From: Amycolatopsis sp. WQ 127309 | Lineage (GTDB): Bacteria > Actinomycetota > Actinomycetes > Mycobacteriales > Pseudonocardiaceae | Assembly (NCBI RefSeq): GCF_023023025.1 | Contig: NZ_CP095481.1 | Coordinates: 3,968,001-4,032,000 of the forward strand | Length of the DNA stretch: 64,000 nt | Direction of reading: 5' to 3' | Part shown: piece by piece, positions 43,564 through 53,062 of the stretch | Position numbering within the stretch: position 1 is the stretch's first letter | Layout: every line of letters starts with the position of its first letter | Program-made: the position numbers and the translations under genes | Notes under the pieces: model-generated | Told to the model about the DNA's origin: nothing | Seen by the model: only the letters and a program-made list of their open reading frames with translations | The model's database searches: none

Positions 43564-44970
43564 CTAGGCGTCGACGCGTTCCCGGCTCGCCGCGGCCGCG
43601 ATGCCGGCCAGGGCCAGGAGTCCGCACAGCCACGCGAACCAGTCGCCGAAGCGGGCGTACGGCGTGCCGCCGCTGCCGAGCGGGACGTCTGCCGTCACCA
43701 CCGAGAACGGCTGGTCTCCGGTGTGGGTGTCGGCGAGGACGCGGCCGTGCGCGTCGGACAGCATCGGCGTCCCGCGGGATGCGCTCCACGCCACCGAGAA
43801 CCCGTTCTCGACGCCGCGGATCAACGCCGTGCGGCTGTGTTCCCAGCCGTCGACGTCCTCGTCGGACGCCGGGATCAGGACCAGGCCGGTGCCGGCCGCG
43901 CCGTAGTCTCCGCTGGGGTCGCCGAAGTTGACGTCCATGCAGACCAGCAGGCCGATCTTCGCCGGGCCCGCGAGGTACGCGAGGTCTGTTCCGGACGTGA
44001 TGTTCTTCGAATCCCCGTTGTGCCACTTGTGGAACTCGACCGCCGGCCCGGACGGCGGGACGTCGAGCGCCGCGTTGAACCGGCCCTGCGGCGTGGTGTC
44101 GTAGACGCCGGTGACGACCTCGACGCCGGTGCGGCGGAGCTGCTCGGCGAACCCGGCCCGGGACACGTCGTCCACCGCGAAGGCCGCTTCCGGCAGCACC
44201 GCGACGCGCACGCCGTCCGGCAACGCGCCGATGGCGTCCACATAGGACTGGAGGAGCGCGGCGCCCTGCGGCGTCGTGACGTCCGTGGCCCAGGCCGCCT
44301 GGGCCGGGGCGATCAGCGCGACCTTCACCGTGGTCCCGGCGGGGCTGCTCAGCCGCGCGGTGCTCCAGAAGACCAGCCCGGTCAGCGCGGCGGCGACCGC
44401 CACCACCGAGACCACCCGGGACCGGCCCGCGACGCCGGGCGCGCAGATCGCGGCCACCGCGGCCGGGACGGCCAGTACGAGGAACTCGACACCCCAGCCG
44501 CCGGTCACCGACGCGAGCTGCAGGACCACCGGCCGGTCGGCCTGGGTCGTCATGAACGTTCCCATCAGGCCGGTCGGGTTCAGCAGGGAGACCGCGTAGA
44601 GCGCGACGGTCCACAGGCCGGCCGCGGCGAGCACCGCCAGCACGGCGTGCCGACGTCGCACCAGCAGCCGGAACAGGCCGACGGCCAGGGCGAACAGCAC
44701 CGCGCTGCCGGCGAGGATCGCGATCGCGGCCGGCCGCGGGACGGCCAGCGAATGCCAGAAGTAGCTCCAGGTGCCGGTGCTGCCCGCGGCGTAGGCGACG
44801 AACGCGCAGAGCGCCGCCGTCACCCCGGACACCCGCGGCGCGAGCAGCAGGATCGGCAGTGGTGCGAACCACGCCAGCGCGGCGACCGGGTCCAGCCCCG
44901 TGCCGAAGAAGAACAACACACCCGACGCCACTGTCGCGGCGATCGGCCGGCCCGGCCCCAGTCTGCTCAT
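43564..44970 (-). CDS. lnt: Apolipoprotein N-acyltransferase
   Basis: A 468-residue membrane enzyme that N-acylates lipoproteins. About six to seven N-terminal membrane helices are followed by a nitrilase-type domain (from about residue 220) with the triad Glu (AVLPEAAFAV), Lys (EFHKWHNGDSK) and Cys (LLVCMDVNFGD), and a last helix (FAWLCGLLALAGIAAAA). ATG 44970 is taken as the start; a longer frame to 45006 lacks support. A GGTCGGGC-N2-CCCTACC motif lies about 60 bp upstream. Confidence 0.85.
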   Translation of the reverse strand: MSRLGPGRPIAATVASGVLFFFGTGLDPVAALAWFAPLPILLLAPRVSGVTAALCAFVAYAAGSTGTWSYFWHSLAVPRPAAIAILAGSAVLFALAVGLFRLLVRRRHAVLAVLAAAGLWTVALYAVSLLNPTGLMGTFMTTQADRPVVLQLASVTGGWGVEFLVLAVPAAVAAICAPGVAGRSRVVSVVAVAAALTGLVFWSTARLSSPAGTTVKVALIAPAQAAWATDVTTPQGAALLQSYVDAIGALPDGVRVAVLPEAAFAVDDVSRAGFAEQLRRTGVEVVTGVYDTTPQGRFNAALDVPPSGPAVEFHKWHNGDSKNITSGTDLAYLAGPAKIGLLVCMDVNFGDPSGDYGAAGTGLVLIPASDEDVDGWEHSRTALIRGVENGFSVAWSASRGTPMLSDAHGRVLADTHTGDQPFSVVTADVPLGSGGTPYARFGDWFAWLCGLLALAGIAAAASRERVDA

Positions 44971-45028
44971 GACCCCGACGGTCGCAGGGCCGGCGGCGGG
45001 CCGCACTGGGCCGCACCACCCTCTTCGT

Positions 45029-45052
45029 GGTCGGGCTGGCCCTACCTGCCGG
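45029..45052 (-). promoter_or_regulatory. Candidate shared operator (copy B)
   Basis: On the + strand GGTCGGGCTGGCCCTACC, then TGCCGG. It differs from the palindrome at 16750-16767 at one position and is 60 bp before the lnt start codon on the minus strand. Confidence 0.5.
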
Positions 45053-45085
45053 AAATGTACGGATCCTCCCGGTAAGCGCTTTCGG

Positions 45086-45107
45086 GTTCATGGAGTGTTC
45101 AGGGAGC
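45086..45107 (+). promoter_or_regulatory. PHO-box-like direct repeat upstream of pit
   Basis: Two contiguous 11-bp units, GTTCATGGAGT and GTTCAGGGAGC, resemble the GTTCACC-type 11-bp direct-repeat units bound by PhoP in streptomycetes. They lie 85 bp upstream of the phosphate transporter gene, suggesting PhoP control. Confidence 0.5.
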
Positions 45108-45192
45108 CGTCACACCGCAGGGATCGGGTTCCGGTCGGCCGATCCGTAGCGTTGCTCAACGAACAGCCTCCGGCGACGGAAATGAGCCCCGC

Positions 45193-46317
<1,125 letters not shown>

Positions 46318-46325
46318 GGAGTGCC

Positions 46326-46547
46326 GTGAACATCGATTGGGGTTCCCTCGGTCTCGTCTTCGTCGTCGCGCTCGCTTCGGTCGTCGTGCTGACGAGCCTC
46401 TTCTCCTTCGGAGTGGTGGGGCTCTCGCAGCGCGAGTCGGCTCGCGAAGCGGGTGGCTCGGGCACCGGCCCGTTGGCCGGCGCGATCCTCTGCTTCGCCG
46501 TCTGCCTGGCGATCGTCGGTTACGGGATCTACTTGATCGTCGCCTGA
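46326..46547 (+). CDS. Small membrane protein behind pitA
   Basis: A 73-residue protein from GTG 46326 with GAGGAG upstream. Two membrane helices (about residues 8-30 and 50-72) are separated by a polar loop (QRESAREAGGSG). Such proteins are commonly encoded right behind pit genes in actinomycetes and may be accessory to the transporter. It overlaps the end of the convergent gene at 46529. Confidence 0.8.
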   Translation: MNIDWGSLGLVFVVALASVVVLTSLFSFGVVGLSQRESAREAGGSGTGPLAGAILCFAVCLAIVGYGIYLIVA

Positions 46548-47290
46548 GCGCGTTCCCGGAGGCCGTCCGGGAGCCCGCCGAGCATCGGGGCCAGGGTGTT
46601 CCGGCGCTCGGCGCTCAGGTGGTTCAGCATGTCCAGCGCCGGCGTCCAGAGGTCTTCGTCGGCGCCGGCCGCGGTGATGACGCGGCCGAGGCGGTGGGCC
46701 GGGAGCAGGCCGACGACGTGGTCGATGCGGTTCTTGTCGTCGAGGACGAACGCGATCCGCAGCAGGCCCGGGTCGTCGATCTCCTCGAGGCAGCGCCGGA
46801 CCGTCGGGTCCGGGAGGTGCCCGACGAACCGGCCCAGCGTGATCCAGTCCGCGCGATCGGCCAGTTCGGCCGCGACGGCGAGCACGGTGTCGATGGGGAT
46901 GCGCGAGATGATCGCGCTCGCGCGGCGCGGGTCGAGGTCGGCCGCGACCTCCGACAGGAACCGGGGGCTCAGGCGCTTCGCGACGTCGACGCCGCGGGCG
47001 ACGTCCACCACGCCGGCGATCCGGGCGCACAGCAGCGGGCCGAACACCTTCTCGGCGATCTTCGCCAGCACCGCGCCCGGCACGATCCGCGCGGCGAGCG
47101 CCATCCGCTGCAGCACGGCGAGGTTCGCGTCGAACAGCGTGTCGGTGACGCGCTCGCGGAACACCCGCAGGTCGCCGGCGTCGACGCGGGCCAGGTACTC
47201 GAGCCGCTCCGGCGCGACGCCGAGGACGCGGGCCAGCTTGAGGATCTCGGCTTCGGCTTCGTAGTTGTCAGTCACAGCTTTGTCATTCAC
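46529..47290 (-). CDS. Conserved protein, helical-repeat type
   Basis: A 253-residue soluble protein. Helical pairs such as LSPRFLSEVAADLDPRRASAIISRIP and RFVGHLPDPTVRRCLEEIDDPGLLRIAFVL resemble the HEAT-like repeats of the MgtE N-terminal domain or FliG, but there are no channel helices. No function can be given. GTG 47290 overlaps the stop of the 69-residue gene (GTGA), so both are one transcript. Confidence 0.75.
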   Translation of the reverse strand: MNDKAVTDNYEAEAEILKLARVLGVAPERLEYLARVDAGDLRVFRERVTDTLFDANLAVLQRMALAARIVPGAVLAKIAEKVFGPLLCARIAGVVDVARGVDVAKRLSPRFLSEVAADLDPRRASAIISRIPIDTVLAVAAELADRADWITLGRFVGHLPDPTVRRCLEEIDDPGLLRIAFVLDDKNRIDHVVGLLPAHRLGRVITAAGADEDLWTPALDMLNHLSAERRNTLAPMLGGLPDGLRERAQATIK

Positions 47291-47496
47291 AGCCCGACCG
47301 CCTTCCGGACCGCGCCGCGCAGCAACGCGGGGACGTACCGGAGGCCTTCTTCGCCCGCCTCGGCCAACGCCTTCGCCTGCCGTCTGCGCGCGTCGCGCAG
47401 CGCGTCGGCGAGGTCCTGCCGCTCGTGCTCGTCGAGGGCCTCGATGCCTTCGGGGAGGTCGCCGCCCAACTGATCGGCGAGGGTGCGCTCGGCCAT
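47287..47496 (-). CDS. Small helical protein
   Basis: A 69-residue, charged helical protein (LDEHERQDLADALRDARRRQAKALAEAGEEGLRYVPALLRGAVRK). Translationally coupled to the 253-residue protein gene. No known family; a partner role is suggested by the coupling only. Confidence 0.72.
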   Translation of the reverse strand: MAERTLADQLGGDLPEGIEALDEHERQDLADALRDARRRQAKALAEAGEEGLRYVPALLRGAVRKAVGL

Positions 47497-47537
47497 GGTG
47501 GATCATGATGCAGCACCGGGGGCGCTACCGTGCGGAT

Positions 47538-48245
47538 ATGAGCATCGAGACGTCCACCACCCGTGTCGGCGACCTCTCCGCGTACCTGGCCCGCCCGGCC
47601 GGTGGCTCCGGGTCCGGGATGCTGCTGCTGCCGATGATCACCGGCATCGGCGCGCAGGTCCGGGCCTGGGCCGACGAGCTCGCCGGCCGCGGCATCACGA
47701 CGTTGACCTGGGACGTCTTCCACGGCGCGAGCACCGACAACACCTCCCGCGAGGACCTCGGCGCGAAGCTCGGCGAGCTGTCCGACGAGGTCGCGCTGAC
47801 CGAGCAGACGGCGTTGCTCGACCACCTGCTCGGTGACCTCGGCTGCACGTCGGCCGGCGTCATGGGCTGGTGCTTGGGCGGCCGGTTCGCGCTCCTGCTC
47901 GCCGCCCGTGACCAGCGGCTTTCCGGTGTCGTCGCCTACCACCCGACGGTCCGCGACCCACTGCCGCCGAACCACACCCTCGACACGGTCGCTTTGTCGA
48001 CAGAGATCACGGCGCCGGTGCTCGTCGCCTACCCGGAGGCCGACACGGTCGTCTCGCACGAGACGTTCGACCGGCTCCAGGCCGCGCTGCAGTCCCGCGC
48101 GACGGGCGCGACGTTCACCCAGCACTTCCCGGGCGCCGAGCACGGCTTCAGCGACTCCTCGCGGCACGGCACCGCGGTCAACGCCGACGCGTTCGCGCTC
48201 TCCTGGCCGCAGACCCTGGCCTTCCTGGACGCCCTGAAAGGTTGA
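47538..48245 (+). CDS. Dienelactone hydrolase family protein
   Basis: A 235-residue alpha/beta hydrolase. The nucleophile is Cys in GVMGWCLGGRFALLLAARD; Asp is in YPEADTVVS, and His in PGAEHGFSD. Cys-His-Asp is the dienelactone hydrolase triad. ATG 47538 is 6 nt behind TACCGT, so the transcript is likely leaderless. Substrates of the group range from carboxymethylenebutenolide to other lactones and esters. Confidence 0.88.
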   Translation: MSIETSTTRVGDLSAYLARPAGGSGSGMLLLPMITGIGAQVRAWADELAGRGITTLTWDVFHGASTDNTSREDLGAKLGELSDEVALTEQTALLDHLLGDLGCTSAGVMGWCLGGRFALLLAARDQRLSGVVAYHPTVRDPLPPNHTLDTVALSTEITAPVLVAYPEADTVVSHETFDRLQAALQSRATGATFTQHFPGAEHGFSDSSRHGTAVNADAFALSWPQTLAFLDALKG

Positions 48246-48291
48246 CTTTCGGCAGTGGTCGCCGCCGCGACCCGCTTGTAGCGTCGCTGGT

Positions 48292-49872
48292 GTGCGGGAG
48301 GTGACGAGGCGACGGTGGCGGGTGGTGTTCGACGCCGTCCTCGCGCTGTTCCTGGCGTTCATCGTCGTCTCGGACACGGTGGACGCCCGGGCGTACTGGG
48401 AGATGGCCGGCGGGTTCGCCGTCGTCCTGGGCTCGGTCGCCACCGCCCGGCGCTTCCCGGTCGTCTCGCTCGGCGTCGCGCTGGCGGGGGCGCTGGTCGT
48501 ACCGTTCCCGTACGGCAACCGCCTGCCGGTCTGGGTGATCTTCGTGCTGGTCGCGATGTGCTACCAGGCCGGGCTGCGGATGCCGCGGGCGCGGCCGGGC
48601 CTGCTGCTCGGTGGCGCCGTCGCGGTGCTCGGCCTGCCGCTCTCGCTGCTCGTCGGCGAGGACGGCCTCGGCGACTGGGCCGAACTGGTCACGATGCTGG
48701 TGTTCGCCGGGCTCTCGCCGTGGCTGCTGGGCCGCTACGTCCGGCTGCGCGGGGAGCTGGCCCGCACCGGCTGGCGCCGCGCCGAGGAGATGGAGAGCCG
48801 CCAGCGCCTGGTCGCCGACCAGGCCCGGCTGCGCGAGCGCGCGCGGATCGCCAGCGACATGCACGACTCGCTGGGCCACGAGCTGAGCCTCATCGCCGTC
48901 CGCGCGGCGGCCCTGGAGGTCGCCGGCGGCCTCGACGACGGCCAGCGCGGCGCGGCCGCCCAGCTGCGCACCAGCGCCGCGGCCGCCACCGAACGGCTGC
49001 GCGAGATCATCGGCGTGCTGCGCGAGGACGCCGCGCCCGTCGAGCCGGTGCAGGGCGACCTCGGCGAGCTGATCGCGCGGGCCCGGGCGTCCGGGCTGCT
49101 CATCGATTCCACAGTGGACAGCGCGCAGGCACCGCCGATGGTCACCCTCGCGGCCCACCGGGTCGTCCAGGAAGCGCTGACGAACGTCGCGAAGCACGCG
49201 CCCGGCGCCGCCGTGACGGTCCGGGTGACCAGCTCCGACGCGCAGACCGAGGTGAGCGTCGTCAACGCGACGCCGCCCGCGGGGCCGCTGCCGGGCGCCG
49301 CGTCCGGGCACCGCGGGTTGATCGGGCTGCGCGAGCGCGTCCGGCTGGTCGGCGGCACGCTGCGGGCCGGGCCGCACGCGGGCGGGTTCGCCGTCACCGC
49401 GACGCTGCCGCACGACGCCGCGCCGGTCGAGGAGACCGCGGAGCTGCGGGAGGCCGCCGACGACGCCGTCGGGCAGCCGACGTCCGCGCGGGCGCTGGAG
49501 CTGGCGCGGCGTGACGTCCGGCGCAGCCTGATCCAGGCCGTCGGCATCCCGCTCGGGCTGTTCGCGGTGGTCATCGGGGTCGCCGGGATCGCTTTCCTGT
49601 ACCTGTGGAACTCGTCGGAGCTGCCCGGTCCGGTCTACGACCGGCTGCGGCTCGGGCAGCCCCGCGCCGAGGTCGCGCCGCTGCTGCCGGGCAACCAGCG
49701 CAGCGCCCGGCCGACGCGCGGCGAGCCGCCGCTGCCGCCGGTGCCCGGGGCCGCGTGCGAGTACTACGGCACCGGAAGGTCGTTCCTGAACAACGACTAC
49801 GCCGCCTATCGGCTGTGTTTCGCCGACGGGAAGCTGGTTTCGAAGGACGAGTTCGCCGAGGGGGTTTCGTGA
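48292..49872 (+). CDS. NarL-type sensor histidine kinase with a C-terminal extension
   Basis: A 526-residue kinase. About five membrane helices (residues 10-165) precede the HisKA_3 site His (ARIASDMHDSLGHELSLIA), then the HATPase domain (HRVVQEALTNVAKHAPGA; GHRGLIGLRERV). Unusually, the HATPase is followed by about 130 residues: a linker, another membrane helix (about residues 415-440, AVGIPLGLFAVVIGVAGIAFLYLW) and an outer domain with two Cys (PGAACEYYGTGRSF, AYRLCFADGKL). This end could sense an outside signal. GTG start near a TAGCGT box (leaderless). The regulator gene overlaps the stop. Confidence 0.9.
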   Translation: MREVTRRRWRVVFDAVLALFLAFIVVSDTVDARAYWEMAGGFAVVLGSVATARRFPVVSLGVALAGALVVPFPYGNRLPVWVIFVLVAMCYQAGLRMPRARPGLLLGGAVAVLGLPLSLLVGEDGLGDWAELVTMLVFAGLSPWLLGRYVRLRGELARTGWRRAEEMESRQRLVADQARLRERARIASDMHDSLGHELSLIAVRAAALEVAGGLDDGQRGAAAQLRTSAAAATERLREIIGVLREDAAPVEPVQGDLGELIARARASGLLIDSTVDSAQAPPMVTLAAHRVVQEALTNVAKHAPGAAVTVRVTSSDAQTEVSVVNATPPAGPLPGAASGHRGLIGLRERVRLVGGTLRAGPHAGGFAVTATLPHDAAPVEETAELREAADDAVGQPTSARALELARRDVRRSLIQAVGIPLGLFAVVIGVAGIAFLYLWNSSELPGPVYDRLRLGQPRAEVAPLLPGNQRSARPTRGEPPLPPVPGAACEYYGTGRSFLNNDYAAYRLCFADGKLVSKDEFAEGVS

Positions 49873-50543
49873 TCAGGGTCGTGCTGGCCGACGACGAAGC
49901 GTTGATGCGGGCGGGGGTGGCGGCGATCCTGGCCGCGGACGGCGGCATCGAGGTCGTCGCCGAAGCCGCCGACGGGCGTGCGGCGGTCTCCCAGGTGCTG
50001 GCCACGCACCCGGACGTCGTGCTGCTCGACATCCGGATGCCGGTGCTGGACGGCCTGGGCGCGGCCGCCGAGATCCGGCGGCTGCTGCCCGCGACCGGCG
50101 TCATCATGCTGACGACGTTCGGCGAGGACGACTACATCGAACGCGCGCTCGGCCTGGGCGCGGGCGGGTTCCTGCTCAAGTCGGGCGACCCGCGTGAGCT
50201 GCTGGCGGGCATCCACGCCGTCGCGGACGGCGCCGCGTTCCTCTCGCCGAAGGTGGCGCAGCGGGTCATCGCCCGGCTGTCCGGCGGCCGGCTCGCGCGC
50301 GCGTCGGCGGCCCGGTCGCGGATCGCGTTGCTGACCAACCGGGAGCGGGAAGTGCTGGTGTTCATCGGATCCGGACTGTCCAATGCGGACATCGCGGCGA
50401 AGCTGTTCGTCGTCGAGGGCACGGTGAAGGCGCACGTCAGCACCATCCTGACCCGGCTCGGCGTGAAGAACCGGGTGCAGGCCGCGATCACGGCGTACGA
50501 GGCGGGACTGGTCGGGGGAGACCCGGCGGCTGCCGGCCACTGA
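49869..50543 (+). CDS. NarL/LuxR-type response regulator
   Basis: A 224-residue regulator. Receiver: ADDEALMRAG, phospho-Asp in VVLLDIRMPVLDG, Lys in GGFLLKSGD. C-terminal LuxR HTH: LTNREREVLVFIGSGLSNADIAAKLFVVEGTVKAHVSTILTRLG. GTG 49869 overlaps the kinase stop (GTGA). Convergent with a monooxygenase gene, which it overlaps by 56 bp. Confidence 0.94.
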   Translation: MIRVVLADDEALMRAGVAAILAADGGIEVVAEAADGRAAVSQVLATHPDVVLLDIRMPVLDGLGAAAEIRRLLPATGVIMLTTFGEDDYIERALGLGAGGFLLKSGDPRELLAGIHAVADGAAFLSPKVAQRVIARLSGGRLARASAARSRIALLTNREREVLVFIGSGLSNADIAAKLFVVEGTVKAHVSTILTRLGVKNRVQAAITAYEAGLVGGDPAAAGH

Positions 50544-51615
50544 CCCCGGCGCCGATCCGGGCCGCGGCTTTGGCGGGGGTCGTTCTCAGGAGCGCGTTGC
50601 GCAGTGCGGTGGCGACGGGGTTGGTGAGCTGCGGGCCGATCTTCCCGGCTCGGACTGAGTTCCTTGCGACTTTCTGGCTGCGCTTTCGTCTCTCTCGGTC
50701 GTACTTCCTGAGTGCATTCTCGGTGGTGTCCTCTGTGGACACGGCGTGGGCGAGCACGACGGCGTCTTCGAGGGCCTGACAGCCGCCCTGGCCGAGGAAC
50801 GGCGGCATCGCGTGGGCGGCGTCGCCGAGCAGTGCGATCCGGCCGCGGACGTAGCTGGTCAGCGGCGTGCCGAGGTAGAAGAGGTCGTGGTGGAGGATGT
50901 CCGCGGCGGGCGTCGCGTCGATGAGCGCCGGGATCGGGTCGTGCCAGCGGCCGAAGTGCTGCTGGAGGTAGGCCTTGACGTCGGCGGGTCGTTCGCCGGC
51001 CCGGACGACGTAGGAGATCCACCAGTAGACGTCGCCGCCGGCCAGCGGGAGGACGCCGATCTCGGCGCCGCGATCCCAGCTGGTGCTCAGCGGCGTCCCG
51101 GGCCGATGGGCGACGCCGCGGAAGGCGGTGCTGCCGCTGTAGACCGGTGGTGCTCCCTTTCTGATCCGGCTGTTGATCCCGTCGGCGGCCACGACGAGGT
51201 CGGCGTGGAGTTCTCCGCCGGTGTAGCGCACGAAGCCGTCTTCGCGGACTTCGGTGACTTCGGCGCCGGTCTTCACCGTCTCTCGGGGCAGTGCTCGCGC
51301 GAGCGCGTCGATGAGATCCCGGCGGTGGATCGCGGCGAGGGGAAGCCCGTGGTGCCCGGTGAAGGCGTCCGCGTCCCAGCCGGTGATCCGTCGGCCGCGC
51401 TTGTCTCGCAAACCGCCGTCGCGCTGTTCTTGCAGGGGAGCCTGGACGCCGAGGACGTCGAGGCAGCGCTGGGCGTTCGGCCAGAGCGAGATCCCGGCGC
51501 CGACGCCGGTGATCTCGGGTGCTTTCTCCAGAACGGTCACGTCCCAGCCGACCCGACACAACCCGACCGCCACCGCGAGCCCGCCGATACCGCCGCCGAC
51601 CACCACCGCGCGCAT
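50488..51615 (-). CDS. FAD-dependent monooxygenase (TetR-controlled)
   Basis: A 375-residue flavoprotein hydroxylase. The FAD motif VVVGGGIGGLAVAVGLCRVG is at residue 4, the DG motif is VVAADGINSRIRKGA, and GD motif IALLGDAAHAMPPFLGQGGCQALEDAVVL. It resembles salicylate or 6-hydroxynicotinate monooxygenases of the same fold. ATG 51615 has GGAGGAG just upstream. It is divergent from a TetR gene with a large operator between. The 3' end overlaps the convergent regulator gene. Confidence 0.9.
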   Translation of the reverse strand: MRAVVVGGGIGGLAVAVGLCRVGWDVTVLEKAPEITGVGAGISLWPNAQRCLDVLGVQAPLQEQRDGGLRDKRGRRITGWDADAFTGHHGLPLAAIHRRDLIDALARALPRETVKTGAEVTEVREDGFVRYTGGELHADLVVAADGINSRIRKGAPPVYSGSTAFRGVAHRPGTPLSTSWDRGAEIGVLPLAGGDVYWWISYVVRAGERPADVKAYLQQHFGRWHDPIPALIDATPAADILHHDLFYLGTPLTSYVRGRIALLGDAAHAMPPFLGQGGCQALEDAVVLAHAVSTEDTTENALRKYDRERRKRSQKVARNSVRAGKIGPQLTNPVATALRNALLRTTPAKAAARIGAGVSGRQPPGLPRPVPPRTP

Positions 51616-51623
51616 AGCTCCTC

Positions 51624-51657
51624 CTCTACAGGTGTAGAGGACTCTACACCTGTAGAG
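51624..51657. promoter_or_regulatory. Perfect 16-bp-arm inverted repeat: TetR operator
   Basis: CTCTACAGGTGTAGAG (51624-51639), GA, CTCTACACCTGTAGAG (51642-51657). Each arm is itself nearly palindromic (CTCTAC-N4-GTAGAG), so there are two adjacent sites. The right end contains the TAGAGT -10 box (51653-51658) for the TetR gene, and the left end is 8 bp before the monooxygenase start codon region. Confidence 0.8.
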
Positions 51658-51665
51658 TGGGGCTC

Positions 51666-52220
51666 GTGGACCGTCTCTCGGCAATCGGTGACGCGGCGAT
51701 CGAGGTGATCGCGGCGGAAGGCATGCGCGGCTTGACCCACCGAGCGGTCGACCGGGCGGCTTCGCTGCCCGCGGGGTCGACGTCGTACTACGCGCGGACC
51801 CGCGGCGCGCTGCTGGAGCTGGCGATCGACCGGATGGTCACGCTGGACGACGTCGACGTGGAGCCACCACCGGGCCGCTTGGCGGAGTACCTGGCGGGCT
51901 TCGTCCACGCGGCGATCACGACGGGTCGAACGCGGATGCTGGCGCGGTACGAGTTCGCGTTGGAGGCAACCCGCCGCCCGGAGCTGCGGAAGGCGTACGA
52001 CAAGGGCGGCTTGCTGATCCGCCGCCGCTGCGCATCGGTCCTGGCCACCGCAGGCTCCCCAGAACCAGAACGCCACGCGACGGTCTTGGTGGCCTGGCTG
52101 GACGGCGCGATCTTCGACGCAATCGCGGGCACGGGCTCTCTCGCGCCGCCTTCCCGGGCCGCGCTGACCCGCGGCGCCCGGGAAGTGCTGGCGGGCTTGG
52201 GGATCTCCTCTGTCGACTAA
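51666..52220 (+). CDS. TetR family repressor
   Basis: A 184-residue regulator. N-terminal HTH: AIEVIAAEGMRGLTHRAVDRAASLPAGSTSYYARTRGALLELAI. The C-terminal domain is of the TetR_C group found with monooxygenase genes. GTG 51666 is 7 nt behind TAGAGT, so leaderless. It probably represses itself and the divergent monooxygenase by the 51624-51657 operator. Confidence 0.9.
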   Translation: MDRLSAIGDAAIEVIAAEGMRGLTHRAVDRAASLPAGSTSYYARTRGALLELAIDRMVTLDDVDVEPPPGRLAEYLAGFVHAAITTGRTRMLARYEFALEATRRPELRKAYDKGGLLIRRRCASVLATAGSPEPERHATVLVAWLDGAIFDAIAGTGSLAPPSRAALTRGAREVLAGLGISSVD

Positions 52221-52265
52221 GTTGTTTCGAGTCCGGATTTGGATCGGCGTTTGAAATTTTCTTCC

Positions 52266-52865
52266 TTACTGGCTGTTCGTCGCCTTTCTTTCCAGGAGGC
52301 CTGAAGGTCGTACGTCGACGTCAGGCAGAAAACCGGAGCTGAAGACTACTTCGTCGCCCATGAGTCGCCCAGTGTTCCGTTCACCCTTTTGGGTGCACAC
52401 TATTCGGGCTCGAACCGTAGCCCCTCGCGCTAGGCGATGAATGTGCACGTAGAAGACCTGCCGGGAATCGCGCAGTTGCCTGGCGAGGCGAACGTCGGCA
52501 TCGGGCTTTGAGCCGTCCAAGTTCCAGGGGTCGGCCAGGGCTCGGAACCCCTCCGGTAGCTCGATGCGTGGCCGCAGCTCGTGCTTCGAGCTGTCCTCCG
52601 CACCTTCGACGACCAGGTCCTTCGCTCCACGGTTCTGGATCGTAACTTCGAGTACCAAAAGATTGGAGATCTCTGTGGTTCCGATCTTCATCTTCACCTG
52701 GACGCCCACGGTCGCGGGGTCGATACGTGCGACTTCCGTGAGCCCGATGACGATCTTCAGCCTCGCGGCTCCGCCGACCCGGAAGAAGTAATATGAGATC
52801 GCGAGCCCGATCAACGCGCCGATGAGTGTTGTCGAACCGGCGAGAACCAGGTCTGCAGTCGACAC
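52266..52865 (-). CDS. Membrane-anchored hypothetical protein
   Basis: A 199-residue protein. GTG start at 52865; one N-terminal membrane helix (LVLAGSTTLIGALIGLAISYYFF), then a soluble domain with alternating hydrophobic residues (VGVQVKMKIGTTEISNLLVLEVTIQNRG) suggesting a beta fold. The codon use is less GC-biased than that of neighbours, which suggests recent acquisition. No family recognised. Confidence 0.72.
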   Translation of the reverse strand: MSTADLVLAGSTTLIGALIGLAISYYFFRVGGAARLKIVIGLTEVARIDPATVGVQVKMKIGTTEISNLLVLEVTIQNRGAKDLVVEGAEDSSKHELRPRIELPEGFRALADPWNLDGSKPDADVRLARQLRDSRQVFYVHIHRLARGATVRARIVCTQKGERNTGRLMGDEVVFSSGFLPDVDVRPSGLLERKATNSQ

Positions 52866-52885
52866 AAGAACGCTCGCTCTCTGTC

Positions 52886-52917
52886 TTGACTCTGTACGTG
52901 GGTGCGAGGACTATAGA
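52886..52917 (+). promoter_or_regulatory. Promoter of the short ORF transcript
   Basis: TTGACT (52886-52891) with TATAGA at 52912-52917 (20 bp) or ACTATA at 52910-52915 (18 bp). It is one of the few consensus-like sigma70-type promoters in the window. Confidence 0.5.
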
Positions 52918-52969
52918 TAGCAGAGGTCGGCTGGTTCGTCGGCCTCAGTCCCAACAAAGGGAGTTAAAA

Positions 52970-53017
52970 ATGTGCACCGTCGTCCAACGTCATCGGCTCT
53001 GTCGGTGGCGTTGCTGA
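52970..53017 (+). CDS. Short Cys/Arg-rich ORF (leader-peptide-like)
   Basis: ATG 52970 to TGA 53017 encodes MCTVVQRHRLCRWRC (15 residues). AAGGGAG lies 6-7 nt upstream, a strong ribosome binding site. The three Cys, ending in Cys, and the RHRLCR stretch recall the actinobacterial putative leader peptides found before sulfur-metabolism genes, from memory. Here no gene follows in this direction: the transcript ends at a strong terminator 46 nt later. It may be an orphan leader peptide, a small bioactive peptide or the start of a small RNA. Confidence 0.5.
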   Translation: MCTVVQRHRLCRWRC

Positions 53018-53062
53018 TAGCACGGCACGCACTCCTTTTGTTGGCCTCTTTCGTTGGCCAAT

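Noticed and set aside
43380..43931. Plus-strand frame MLAIPVTVLATLVTVLAIPV as a membrane peptide
   Set aside because: It is generated by the 21-bp repeats and continues as the antisense of lnt; no ribosome binding site.
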